13,150 nucleotides of DNA from an uncultured Eubacteriales bacterium (GTDB lineage Bacteria > Bacillota > Clostridia > Oscillospirales > CAG-272): the NCBI GenBank assembly GCA_900555785.1, contig USMO01000019.1, positions 1 to 13,150 on the forward strand. The letters run 5' to 3'. Shown here in pieces: positions 6,008-12,684 of the stretch. Every line of letters starts with the position of its first letter. The first letter of the stretch is position 1. The position numbers were made by a program, and so were the translations under genes. Under the pieces are notes generated by a model. That model had not been told where the DNA came from and made no database searches. It saw only the letters and a list, made by a program, of their open reading frames with translations.

Positions 6008-6727
6008 TTACTTTTTGCCGCCTGCCGTTTTTTTGCTTTCGCCTTCGGCATAGGCATAATATTCACCGTAATACTTCTTCTGCGAGCCGTGTCCCTTTTT
6101 CTTGTTGGTCTGGTTCAGGACCGCGCCCAGAATCCGGCAGCCGCTCTTGCGGAGCTGCTCGGTCACGCGCTGTGCAACGCGATACTTGACCGAACCGGAA
6201 TCGATAACCATAATTGCGCCGTCGCATACCGCAGCCATCACCGTTGCGTCGATGACCAGTCCCAGCGGGGGCGCATCCACAATGATGTAATCGTAGCGTT
6301 CGCGGTTGATCTGCATCAGCTCGCGGAACGCCTCGTTTCCGACCAGTTCGCTCGGGTTCGGCGGGAAGGGTCCCGAGAAAATGATGTTGAAATTCGGCAC
6401 CTGTGTTGCATAAGTAACCTCGTCCAGGTCTGCCTGTCCCGACAGATACTGGCTCAGCCCGGACAGTCCGTGCTCCTTGGTATACCGGGTGGCAAAAACC
6501 GATTTCCGCAGATCCGCATCAATCAGAAGGACCTTTTTTCTAGCCTCAGCCAAGCTCAGCGCCACTTCAAACGAGACGGTGCTTTTGCCCTCGTGCGCCA
6601 CGCAACTGGTGATCAGAATGGTTTTGACATCCCGTCCGCTGAACAGAATATTGGTACGCAGGGTATTGAATGCCTCGCGGGTGTAGTAATTCTTTTTTTC
6701 ATCCAGCAGCAGTTCAATGGTCCTCAT
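6008..6727 (-). CDS. cpsD: CpsD/CapB-family cytoplasmic tyrosine kinase (BY-kinase)
   Basis: 239 residues. These kinases autophosphorylate on a C-terminal tyrosine cluster when docked on their membrane activator and control capsule or exopolysaccharide chain synthesis. Seen: Walker A AHEGKST at 44-50 (Lys48; His where Pro/Gly is usual), Walker A' VLLIDADLRKS at 66-76, Walker B YIIVDAPP at 147-154, and a tyrosine cluster KKYYGEYYAY at 217-226. The ATG at 6727 overlaps the upstream stop as TGATG and has AGGAGA 7 bases before it; a GTG one codon earlier is possible. It is the third gene of cpsB-cpsC-cpsD order. The symbol is by family, not species-specific. Confidence 0.92.
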   Translation of the reverse strand: MRTIELLLDEKKNYYTREAFNTLRTNILFSGRDVKTILITSCVAHEGKSTVSFEVALSLAEARKKVLLIDADLRKSVFATRYTKEHGLSGLSQYLSGQADLDEVTYATQVPNFNIIFSGPFPPNPSELVGNEAFRELMQINRERYDYIIVDAPPLGLVIDATVMAAVCDGAIMVIDSGSVKYRVAQRVTEQLRKSGCRILGAVLNQTNKKKGHGSQKKYYGEYYAYAEGESKKTAGGKK

Positions 6728-7485
6728 CACCGGTCTCCTTTCGCAGCGGTCGTTTCAGTGATATATTTCTTTCCCTTATGGTCGTGCCGGTAAGGAATCT
6801 GCCCCAGTATATTCAGCCCGAGGTATTTCTCAATATCTTCTGCCGTGTTGATCTTATCGTCCAGGACATACAGGAAGAAGAACACCAGATACAGCACCAG
6901 GCAAACCGCAAGCGCAATCAGCAGAATCTTGGTCAGCGAAATCGGGTTTGCCAACTCCACATAGCTGTCCGGCTGCGACGGATCCACCTTGTTGACGTAC
7001 TGCGAATATTCCTCCTGCAGCAGGTCCCAGTTGAAATACTGCACGCTGTTCTGCGCCAGGGAGTTGACCAGATCAACCGCGTCCTGCTTGTCCTTTGCCG
7101 TCACCGAAAGCTCAATCAGACGCGAGCCGTCCTTGTTGGTGATGTTGATCATCTTGATAAATTCCTTGTTCGGCAGAGCCTCAGGAGAGATGCCCAGGTC
7201 GCTTCGAACCAGGTCCAGCACATTGCCCATCGTCACGGTTTCCATAAAGTCATTGACAAGCGCGTTGGAAATTGACACCTGCGCCGCCTGCATGGTCCCG
7301 GAGGTCCGAATGATGTATACCGTTGCGCGTGCCGTGTACTTGTTGACATGCGTTTTCTTCAGCACACCGTACAGTCCGCCGCAAACGACCACGCCCACCA
7401 GCAGAAGAATCCACCACACGCGCGCGAAAACAACGAGCAGGTCCTTCAGGTCGATTTCTTCTTTCTGATCCTTTTTCTCTTCCAT
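6727..7485 (-). CDS. cpsC: CpsC/CapA (Wzz-type) polysaccharide chain-length regulator and kinase activator
   Basis: 252 residues. The N-terminus is charged and cytoplasmic (MEEKKDQKEEIDLKDLL), followed by a membrane helix at about 21-41, an extracellular region of about 130 residues, and a second helix at about 190-215 (LTKILLIALAVCLVLYLVFF). The cytoplasmic tail (DDKINTAEDIEKYLGLNILGQIP) is the segment that in this family activates the partner kinase. The Wzz topology and the immediate kinase neighbour settle the assignment. I start at the ATG at 7485; the open frame runs further upstream into the phosphatase gene but without membrane-protein character. The ribosome site is poor: AGGA lies only 3 bases away, with AAAGGA about 12 bases away. 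Confidence 0.9.
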   Translation of the reverse strand: MEEKKDQKEEIDLKDLLVVFARVWWILLLVGVVVCGGLYGVLKKTHVNKYTARATVYIIRTSGTMQAAQVSISNALVNDFMETVTMGNVLDLVRSDLGISPEALPNKEFIKMINITNKDGSRLIELSVTAKDKQDAVDLVNSLAQNSVQYFNWDLLQEEYSQYVNKVDPSQPDSYVELANPISLTKILLIALAVCLVLYLVFFFLYVLDDKINTAEDIEKYLGLNILGQIPYRHDHKGKKYITETTAAKGDR

Positions 7486-7538
7486 GAATCCTTTTTCCTT
7501 TCTTTTTCCGATCCGATTTCCGAATCCGCTTCCCTGCC

Positions 7539-8264
7539 CTACAGCGACTCGTCCCGCACCACACGCCACGCGTTTTCCCACGTCAGGGCTTGCACCGTTT
7601 CCGGCTTGCACCATTTGGTGAGATACGGCATGCAGACCGAAATCTGCGGCGGTCTTGTGGTCAGGTTGTGTCCGTCTGAGGAAACGATATGGACCAAGCC
7701 GCCCTTGACGAGCTTTTTCCATTGAGATTTCGCGGTCCTGCCCCATCCGCCGACAGCCGATGACGCATTGACCTGTACAATGCCGCCCTCCGCGACAAAG
7801 GCTTCGACCCATTTGAGGTTTCCGACCAAAGCCGGATAACGCTCCGCATGTGCCAGCACCGGGCTGTAGCCCTCGCCGCGCAGGCGGTTGATTGCGCTCC
7901 GAATCTCAAAAAAGCTGACGTTCTCCGGAAAGTCGACCAACAGGTACCGGCTTCCGGCAAGCGTGCGGCATCTGCCGCTCCGCAGGGCATCCGTGCAGGC
8001 TTCAAAATAGCCCAGCTCGTGACCGAGGAACAGCTTCAGATCCGGATATGTTTGCGACGCGTATGCGGTCAGCACCTCAAACGCGTCCTGCGAACTTTGA
8101 TACGTATCCCCGAACAGATAGGGCGAGAAATGCGGCGTCAGGCACATTGCCCGCGTGCCGTCGGCATACGCCATATCCAGCATCGCGCACATCTCGTCCC
8201 GGGTCTTCGCACCGTCATCCACGCCAAACAGCAAATGCGAATGCAGGTCAAAAAACGGGGTCAA
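7539..8264 (-). CDS. cpsB: CpsB/CapC-family PHP-domain protein-tyrosine phosphatase
   Basis: 241 residues. It removes phosphate from the tyrosine cluster of the partner kinase and so resets the capsule synthesis machine; the enzyme uses a metal cluster in a PHP fold. Metal ligands seen: DLHSH at 6-10, GVDDGA at 14-19, TPHF at 43-46, GHE at 81-83, AHAERYP at 138-144 and SSDGHN at 195-200. The start is a TTG at 8264, chosen because the PHP motif begins five codons later and GGAGGG lies 9 bases before it; no ATG is available upstream in frame. It is the first gene of the capsule control operon and lies 53 bp before cpsC. Confidence 0.92.
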   Translation of the reverse strand: MTPFFDLHSHLLFGVDDGAKTRDEMCAMLDMAYADGTRAMCLTPHFSPYLFGDTYQSSQDAFEVLTAYASQTYPDLKLFLGHELGYFEACTDALRSGRCRTLAGSRYLLVDFPENVSFFEIRSAINRLRGEGYSPVLAHAERYPALVGNLKWVEAFVAEGGIVQVNASSAVGGWGRTAKSQWKKLVKGGLVHIVSSDGHNLTTRPPQISVCMPYLTKWCKPETVQALTWENAWRVVRDESL

Positions 8265-8300
8265 AGCGATAAACCCTCCAGTCCTTCAAAATCCCTGTAT

Positions 8301-8329
8301 AGTATAGCATATTTCTGCTGATTTTTCTA
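8301..8329 (-). promoter_or_regulatory. Promoter of the cpsBCD-type operon (extended -10)
   Basis: On the minus strand TATACT at 8306-8301 is preceded by TGC, an extended -10, with a moderate TAGAAA at 8329-8324 after a 17-bp spacer. The predicted start is near 8294, about 30 nt before the TTG start of cpsB. Confidence 0.7.
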
Positions 8330-8339
8330 CTGTAATCTC

Positions 8340-8378
8340 CGAATGTTCACATACTTTTAACATTCAAAAGAACATTCG
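8340..8378. repeat. Inverted repeat over the spoVAC stop codon
   Basis: CGAATGTTC (8340-8348) and GAACATTCG (8370-8378) are perfect 9-bp arms; another AACATTC at 8359-8365 offers an alternative partner. It covers the end of spoVAC and lies just upstream of the capsule promoter. There is no T run after it on the minus strand, so it is a poor terminator and could be a protein-binding site. Confidence 0.5.
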
Positions 8379-8822
8379 AATCAAATAATAGATCACGCCC
8401 CAAACGCCGCCCGCCAGCGTGCCATAGAGCAGGACCGGACCGGCAACAGTAAAAATTTTTGCGCCCACGCCCAGGACCAGCCCCTCGGCATGGCTGTCGA
8501 TTGCCGGCGAAACAACGGCGTTGGCAAAGCCCGTAATCGGAACCAGCGTTCCGGCGCCGGCAAATTTTGCAATCCGGTCGAACACCCCAATGCCGCTGAG
8601 CAGCGCCGCAATCAGAATCAGCGTCACAGAGGTCATGGTCGCGCTGTCGGCCGGGTTCAGGTGCGCGCAGGTGCTCCAAAACGTCCGCAGCAGCTGCCCC
8701 AGCACGCAAATCATGCCGCCCACCAGAAAGGCGCGCAGGCAGTTTTTGAAGATCGGCGAATGCGGCGCGTGCGCATCGGCAAAACGCCGGTAGGTCTTGC
8801 GGTCCATCGATTGATGATTCAT
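8364..8822 (-). CDS. spoVAC: Stage V sporulation protein AC
   Basis: 152 residues, the normal SpoVAC length. SpoVAC sits in the inner forespore/spore membrane, where SpoVA proteins import and release dipicolinic acid; SpoVAC itself has been described as a mechanosensitive channel. Seen: a hydrophilic N-terminus, NCLRAFLVGGMICVLGQ at about 27-43, SVTLILIAALLSGIGVFDRIAKFAGAGTLVPITGFAN in the middle (about 65-101), then EGLVLGVGAKIF and a final membrane helix. ATG at 8822 has AGGAGG about 8 bases upstream. The usual partners spoVAD and spoVAE are not adjacent: the next gene downstream is cpsB and the upstream gene is divergent. The promoter is of the forespore type. Confidence 0.95.
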   Translation of the reverse strand: MNHQSMDRKTYRRFADAHAPHSPIFKNCLRAFLVGGMICVLGQLLRTFWSTCAHLNPADSATMTSVTLILIAALLSGIGVFDRIAKFAGAGTLVPITGFANAVVSPAIDSHAEGLVLGVGAKIFTVAGPVLLYGTLAGGVWGVIYYLIRMFF

Positions 8823-8843
8823 GGCAACCCCTCCTTTTTGGGG

Positions 8844-8873
8844 TAGTTTGCCTGTTCCCGCCGCCTTTCATGC
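8844..8873 (-). promoter_or_regulatory. Sigma-G-like promoter of spoVAC
   Basis: On the minus strand GCATG (8873-8869) fits the sigma-G -35 rule G-H-A-T-R, then 18 bp, then CAAACTA (8850-8844), one mismatch from CATNNTA. No sigma-A promoter lies closer to the gene. SpoVA genes are known sigma-G targets, so motif and function agree. Confidence 0.65.
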
Positions 8874-8902
8874 GCCCGGCAGAAGAAATTCCCGCAAACC
8901 GC

Positions 8903-8931
8903 TTGATTTTTTCGGTCAAACAAAGTATAAT
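8903..8931 (+). promoter_or_regulatory. Sigma-A promoter of the small coiled-coil protein gene
   Basis: TTGATT at 8903-8908, 17-bp spacer, perfect TATAAT at 8926-8931. The predicted start is near 8938, and the leader of about 29 nt contains the ribosome site AAAGGAG. Confidence 0.85.
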
Positions 8932-8966
8932 AAAAAGGAACCGACACCCACAAAGGAGATACCGAT

Positions 8967-9296
8967 ATGACATGGGAAGAAATTGGGGCTCGTACCCGAA
9001 AAGCGACCGGCAGCGCTGCGGAAAAACTGGGCAGCATGGCGGACCTTGCCGTGCTGAAGCTGCAGCTGCGGACCGAAAAAATGCGTCTGCGCTCGGCATA
9101 TGAGGATTTCGGTGAGATTGCCTACCTCAGCTTTACCTCCGAAGACGAGGACGGCGCCGCCGCGCTGGCAGAATATATCAAAGCCATTACGTTGATAAAA
9201 GAGCAGATTTCCACCCTTGAGAAGCAAATCCGCGCCTTCAATCAGCCCGCCGCAGAGAGCAAGGCGGTACAAAAAAAGCCCCCGCAGGGGGAGTGA
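8967..9296 (+). CDS. Small coiled-coil protein of unknown function
   Basis: 109 residues. ATG at 8967 follows AAAGGAGA with good spacing and a strong vegetative promoter. The sequence is mainly helical and charged, with heptad-like stretches at about 25-45 (VLKLQLRTEKMRLRSAYED) and 67-92 (ending KEQISTLEKQIRAF). No membrane segment, signal peptide or cysteine pair is present. The layout recalls small clostridial proteins that carry an N-terminal coiled coil before a zinc ribbon, but no ribbon is seen here. The last residues (QKKPPQGE) are encoded by a minus-strand terminator, so the tail may be accidental extension. It is divergent from spoVAC but has a vegetative promoter, so the two need not be linked in function. 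Confidence 0.8.
   Translation: MTWEEIGARTRKATGSAAEKLGSMADLAVLKLQLRTEKMRLRSAYEDFGEIAYLSFTSEDEDGAAALAEYIKAITLIKEQISTLEKQIRAFNQPAAESKAVQKKPPQGE
9271..9291 (-). terminator. Minus-strand intrinsic terminator inside the 3' end of the coiled-coil gene
   Basis: On the minus strand CCCCC-TGC-GGGGG is followed by C and seven Ts (9277-9271). It should end the Dabb/membrane protein/YitT transcript arriving from the right, about 200 bp after the YitT stop and within the convergent coding region. Confidence 0.75.
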
Positions 9297-9380
9297 GGCG
9301 GGTAGGGCTTGCTCTGGGGTGACGGGGTGGGCTAAGGGTTGCATGATTCGTATACTGTTTGCCCGTCTTAGATCGTGAAT

Positions 9381-9479
9381 GGCTGACTTCACTGCCTCTG
9401 TCCTTCGGAGATCCCGCCTGCCGGCGCCCCTCCGGGGTTCGACTGCGCGGGATCTCCGATATTCAGAGGCAGATCAGCC
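9381..9479. repeat. Long imperfect palindrome between convergent genes
   Basis: Three nested pairs of arms match exactly: GGCTGA (9381-9386) with TCAGCC (9474-9479), CTGCCTCTG (9392-9400) with CAGAGGCAG (9464-9472), and CGGAGATCCCGC (9406-9417) with GCGGGATCTCCG (9447-9458). Short bulges separate them and a GC-rich centre holds CCCC-TCC-GGGG. It lies in the untranslated tail of the YitT transcript. The centre contains GGTTCGA, like a tRNA T-loop, but no tRNA folds here. Confidence 0.8.
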
Positions 9480-9489
9480 AATCACAATC

Positions 9490-10377
9490 CTACTTCACCT
9501 TCTTAAAATTCCCCACAATCCCGTCCACGGTCGAAATATAAGCAAACGTATCATCGTATTTGCGGATAATGCGCTCGAAATCGACCACCTGGCGGCGATT
9601 GATGACGCAGACCAGCATCGCGCGGTTGGAGTGCGTGTACATACCCTCCGCGCGAATCACCGTGCAGCCGTGCCGCAGCGTGGTAATCAGTTCGCGCGAC
9701 AGCTGCTCGGGCTGCGTGGTAATAACTTCAAACTTCGCCGCCGCGCGGTTACCTTTGAAGATGGCGTCGCTGGTCCTGCCGTTGACGAAAATGTAGACCG
9801 CGCAAAGAATCACCGGCTCGTACTGGAAGCCGTACACAAAGAAGGACCCGAACGCCACAATCGCGTTAATCGTGAAAATAATCCACACCGTGTTGTACTC
9901 TGGGCGCGCATGGTGAATAAATTCCCCCACCACGTCGGTCCCGCCGGTCGACCCGCCCATGCGCACCGACATGCTGTACAGGAACCCATTAAACAAGCCC
10001 GCCGCAATGGCAGCCAGCAGTCTGCCGCCCGTGTCGGTTGCGGCAAAGATCATGCCGGATTCCGCAATGCCGAGCCGCTCGCTGACCAGCAGTGTTCCGG
10101 AAAACACCAGAATGAAGGTCAGCGTCCGGAACGCATAGGAGCGGTTGAGCACAAAGCACGCCACCGCCAGCATCGGGATGTTGATCATCAGCGACAGATA
10201 CCCCACCTTGAAGTGGAACAGATACTGAATCATCGTCACAATCCCGTTCAGCCCCGCAGGCGCGAAGTTGTTCGGGAACACAAAAATTTCATAAACCAGA
10301 CCAAACGCAACCGCAAACACACAGATTGCGAGATAGCGGAACACATTCGTGTTCCCGAATTTGCGAATCCAAGACAT
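9490..10377 (-). CDS. YitT-family membrane protein (DUF161 plus DUF2179 type)
   Basis: 295 residues, the normal size for this family. Five or so membrane helices fill residues 12-185 (for example YLAICVFAVAFGLVYEIFVF near 15-34 and the glycine-rich RMGGSTGGTDVVGEF near 138-152, a family signature). The soluble C-terminal region of about 85 residues (VITTQPEQLSRELITTLRHG, then GCTVIRAEGMYTH and VINRRQVVDFERIIRKYD) matches the usual DUF2179 cytoplasmic domain. Transport function is suspected for the family but not proven. I start at ATG 10377 (MSWIRKF) because AAGGAAG lies about 11 bases upstream; ATG 10398 has no ribosome site, and the longer frame up to 10611 overlaps the preceding gene and lacks family character. 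Confidence 0.9.
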   Translation of the reverse strand: MSWIRKFGNTNVFRYLAICVFAVAFGLVYEIFVFPNNFAPAGLNGIVTMIQYLFHFKVGYLSLMINIPMLAVACFVLNRSYAFRTLTFILVFSGTLLVSERLGIAESGMIFAATDTGGRLLAAIAAGLFNGFLYSMSVRMGGSTGGTDVVGEFIHHARPEYNTVWIIFTINAIVAFGSFFVYGFQYEPVILCAVYIFVNGRTSDAIFKGNRAAAKFEVITTQPEQLSRELITTLRHGCTVIRAEGMYTHSNRAMLVCVINRRQVVDFERIIRKYDDTFAYISTVDGIVGNFKKVK

Positions 10378-10424
10378 CTTGTTTTTAACTTCCTTCATAA
10401 AAGTGCAAATTGAAGCGCCAACGC

Positions 10425-10790
10425 TCACAGCAGCGCAACCGACAAAAGCGAACCGGCAGCAGCCGCAAGGCAGACCGCCAAAAGAACCCGAAAGGCAATC
10501 CTGGCACCGTGCCGCCGCGCGTTCCAGCCAACCAGCGAGAACACCGAACCAACCGCGCCGCAAATCACCCCGGCAATGCCGAACAGCCCGGTAAACAGCC
10601 CGCGGGCACACCCTGCGGCAGCCGCTCCGACGGCATCTCCGAGCGCATCGGACGCAGACCCGGCAGGCTGACCGTCCCCCGGCTGCTCAGCCGTTGACAG
10701 ATTGACCGAGCAAGCCAGGGCGCATGCCGTCACCGCCAGCACTGCAAACAGGACCGCAAATACCAGACACACCACCTGCAAAGGACGCAT
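10425..10790 (-). CDS. Small hydrophobic membrane protein of unknown function
   Basis: 121 residues. ATG at 10790 has GGGAGGG about 6 bases upstream. Three to four hydrophobic segments are visible: residues 4-28, 62-88 (rich in Gly and Ala: LFGIAGVICGAVGSVFSLVGW) and 97-121. Between the first two lies a Gly/Ser/Ala-rich soluble loop. The first segment ends in ALACS, so a lipoprotein-like or signal-type N-terminus is possible, though the lipobox is not a good one. It sits 27 bp after the Dabb gene and 47 bp before YitT on the same strand, so all three are probably one transcript. I do not recognise the family. Confidence 0.75.
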   Translation of the reverse strand: MRPLQVVCLVFAVLFAVLAVTACALACSVNLSTAEQPGDGQPAGSASDALGDAVGAAAAGCARGLFTGLFGIAGVICGAVGSVFSLVGWNARRHGARIAFRVLLAVCLAAAAGSLLSVALL

Positions 10791-10817
10791 CCCGTTCCCT
10801 CCCTTCGTCCGGCGCCG

Positions 10818-11114
10818 TCAGTCCGGCAGCTCGACGTCAACCGCCACGCTCGCCTCGCGTACCGCGTGCATGTGCGCCTTGACCGTGCCGCAATGGTAAG
10901 GATCCTTCTGGTAGCGCTCCAGTGCCGCGCGGTCGTCAACCGTCACTTCCAGAATCAGGTCGTAGCTCCGCTCGCTGTGCAGAAAATCCACCCCCGCAAA
11001 CAGCTCGCGGACCTCGGGGACCCGTCCCTTCATCGTCAGAAGCAGGTCGCGCGCATATGCCGCCTTCTCCGGCGTGCAGTCCTTCAGCTTGAAGCAGACA
11101 ATGTGCTTGATCAT
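10818..11114 (-). CDS. Dabb-domain (stress-responsive alpha/beta barrel) protein
   Basis: 98 residues, exactly one Dabb domain (ferredoxin-like dimer fold). It begins MIKHIVCFKLKD, followed by a helix (EKAAYARDLLLTMKGRVPEV), the core LHSERSYDLILEVTVDDRAALERYQKDP-H near 46-72 and a final KAHMHAVREASVAVDVE strand; these match the family throughout. ATG at 11114 has AGAGGTGA 7 bases upstream; the longer frame to 11237 crosses the promoter and is discarded. The biochemical role of bacterial Dabb proteins is mostly unknown. It is first in a three-gene unit with two membrane proteins. Confidence 0.92.
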   Translation of the reverse strand: MIKHIVCFKLKDCTPEKAAYARDLLLTMKGRVPEVRELFAGVDFLHSERSYDLILEVTVDDRAALERYQKDPYHCGTVKAHMHAVREASVAVDVELPD

Positions 11115-11204
11115 CGGTTTCACCTCTTTAGAATCAGTTTTGTTTTTATTCTCGATTTCCGGGATTCTGCCGGCATTCCAGCCAGCAAAATTCCGTGCCT
11201 TCCT

Positions 11205-11233
11205 ATTATAACACACTCTGCGCCGTTTTGCAA
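11205..11233 (-). promoter_or_regulatory. Sigma-A promoter of the Dabb-membrane protein-YitT unit
   Basis: On the minus strand TTGCAA (11233-11228), 17-bp spacer, perfect TATAAT (11210-11205). The predicted start is near 11198, giving a leader of about 84 nt with a small GC-rich stem (TGCTGGC/GCCGGCA). Confidence 0.8.
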
Positions 11234-11292
11234 GCATTTCCGCAGAGAATATCCGATTTTAGCCGGTCAATCTTACAAAGGAGCATTGGAGG

Positions 11293-12684
11293 ATGTATTG
11301 TTTACAAAGCAGATGGAAACTGGAAAGGAACGCGCTCGTTTACTACGGGCTGCGCAACCGGGAGAACCTTTTTCGCAACCGGGTTCGCCTGCGGGGGCGG
11401 CAGCGGGAGATTCTGGCGCGCCTTCTGGCAGATCTGAACGAAGCGGAGCAGCACGTGCTGCGTCCGCTGCTGGGCGAGCAGGTTGTGGAGGAGCAGGCGG
11501 TGCGCCCGGTTCCGCGCAGCTTTTCCGAAGCGCGCTTCTGCCGGTGCTGCGCGGCAAACGATTTCATGATTCCCGGGCTGGAATTTGACGAAACCGGTCT
11601 TTGTCCGCTTTGCCAGACCGCCGACCGCGCCGCCTCGCTCAAAAGCGTTCTGCCCCTGGTGCGCGAAATTCCGCATGCAAAGCAGTCCCGCTTTGACGTT
11701 GCGGTGTTTTACACCGGCGGCAAGGATTCCGCGTTCCTGCTCTATCAGCTTGCCAAGGTGCGCGGGCTGCGCGTTCTGGCGCTGACCTGGGAGATTCCCT
11801 ACCAATCCGGCAATGCCCGGCAGAGCATCGAGAACGCCAAGCGCTGCTTTGACACCGTGGAATTTATCAGCCGTCGCGTCAGCGCAGCGGACCTGCGGCG
11901 CTTCTATGAGACGCTGTACCGTCTTGCCGGAAACACCTGCGCCTGCCCGTCGCTGGCGTATCTGCTCTTCTTCCCGGAGCTGGTTGCCAACCGGGTGCCC
12001 TATTTCGTTGCCGGAAACGAGCCGGTCCAGATGCTGGGGCTTTACTACAACCACATGGCGCCGCGCCTTGCCTATTCCTTTGCGGACAACCGTCCGCTTG
12101 CGCTGCTGTACAACCTCGGGCGGCTGCTGACGCTGCATCCCCCGCTGAAGCGCGGACAGCTGCAAACGCTGGTGACCATGCGCCAGCTGGCGGGCGGGAA
12201 CCGCATTGCGCGTCTGACGCCCTACCGCAACGAGTTGGTCGGGAACGTTGTCGAGGCAATCCGGTCGGTCCCGGAATTTCTGCCGCCGCTGAAGCGCACG
12301 CTGCGTTACGCCTCCCGTACCGGTCAGATTCCCGCCTTTGTTCATCTTGACTTCAACGAACTGTGCGGCGGCAACTACGACTGGAACCGCGTGCGGGACA
12401 CGCTGACAGCCGAATGCGGCTGGGTCCCACCGGCAGACGGGGAAAAATCGCTGCACACCAGCTGCCGGATCGAGCGCTGCAAGGACTACTCGCAGTTCCG
12501 GCGTTTCCGGGATTGCGAGAGCTGCACCATCCCCTTTTCGGCGCTGGAGATTGCGCTGGCGAGCCGGCAGCACTGCCGCCCGCGTGAGGAGCTGATTCGG
12601 GAGCTGGAGACCTCGCTCGGGTTCCTTGCAGAGGAGCCGCCGGAATGCGAATGGATGCACCGCTGCCTGCGCGGGGAGCTGTGA
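11293..12684 (+). CDS. Cysteine-rich PP-loop ATP pyrophosphatase (N-type; sugar amidotransferase/TtuA-like architecture)
   Basis: 463 residues. PP-loop enzymes adenylate a substrate, releasing pyrophosphate, before adding sulfur or nitrogen. Order of parts: an N-terminal basic helical region (1-75); a first metal-ribbon with C83, C86, C104 and C107; the PP-loop FYTGGKDSAFLL at 139-150 (SGGxDS with Thr for the first Ser); LTWEIPYQSGNARQSIENAKRC at 164-185, like the region after the PP-loop in N-acetyl sugar amidotransferases; CAC at 216-218 followed by FVAGNEPVQ (238-246); and a second cluster C391, C396, C408, C411. Two zinc-type ribbons around a PP-loop with central cysteines recall TtuA/TtcA tRNA thiolases, while the first half recalls WbpG/PseA amidotransferases, so the substrate is open. 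ATG at 11293 has AAAGGAG 9 bases upstream. It is coupled by TGATG to a flavodoxin-like gene. Confidence 0.82.
   Translation: MYCLQSRWKLERNALVYYGLRNRENLFRNRVRLRGRQREILARLLADLNEAEQHVLRPLLGEQVVEEQAVRPVPRSFSEARFCRCCAANDFMIPGLEFDETGLCPLCQTADRAASLKSVLPLVREIPHAKQSRFDVAVFYTGGKDSAFLLYQLAKVRGLRVLALTWEIPYQSGNARQSIENAKRCFDTVEFISRRVSAADLRRFYETLYRLAGNTCACPSLAYLLFFPELVANRVPYFVAGNEPVQMLGLYYNHMAPRLAYSFADNRPLALLYNLGRLLTLHPPLKRGQLQTLVTMRQLAGGNRIARLTPYRNELVGNVVEAIRSVPEFLPPLKRTLRYASRTGQIPAFVHLDFNELCGGNYDWNRVRDTLTAECGWVPPADGEKSLHTSCRIERCKDYSQFRRFRDCESCTIPFSALEIALASRQHCRPREELIRELETSLGFLAEEPPECEWMHRCLRGEL

Noticed and set aside
8340..8378. LexA (SOS) box
   Set aside because: The Gram-positive box needs GAAC-N4-GTTC; the arms here are in the order GAATGTTC...GAACATTC with a 21-bp gap.
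8347..9099. 250-codon minus-strand frame overlapping spoVAC in another frame
   Set aside because: The spoVAC frame matches its family over the full length; this longer frame crosses both promoters of the divergent region.
9425..9450. tRNA-like GGTTCGA stretch
   Set aside because: The neighbouring stems pair as a simple long palindrome; no acceptor, D or anticodon arms can be placed.
11228..11262. Plus-strand promoter for the PP-loop gene sharing the TTGCAA box
   Set aside because: TTGCAA is its own complement, but no acceptable -10 box occurs 16-18 bp downstream on the plus strand; the true promoter was not identified.
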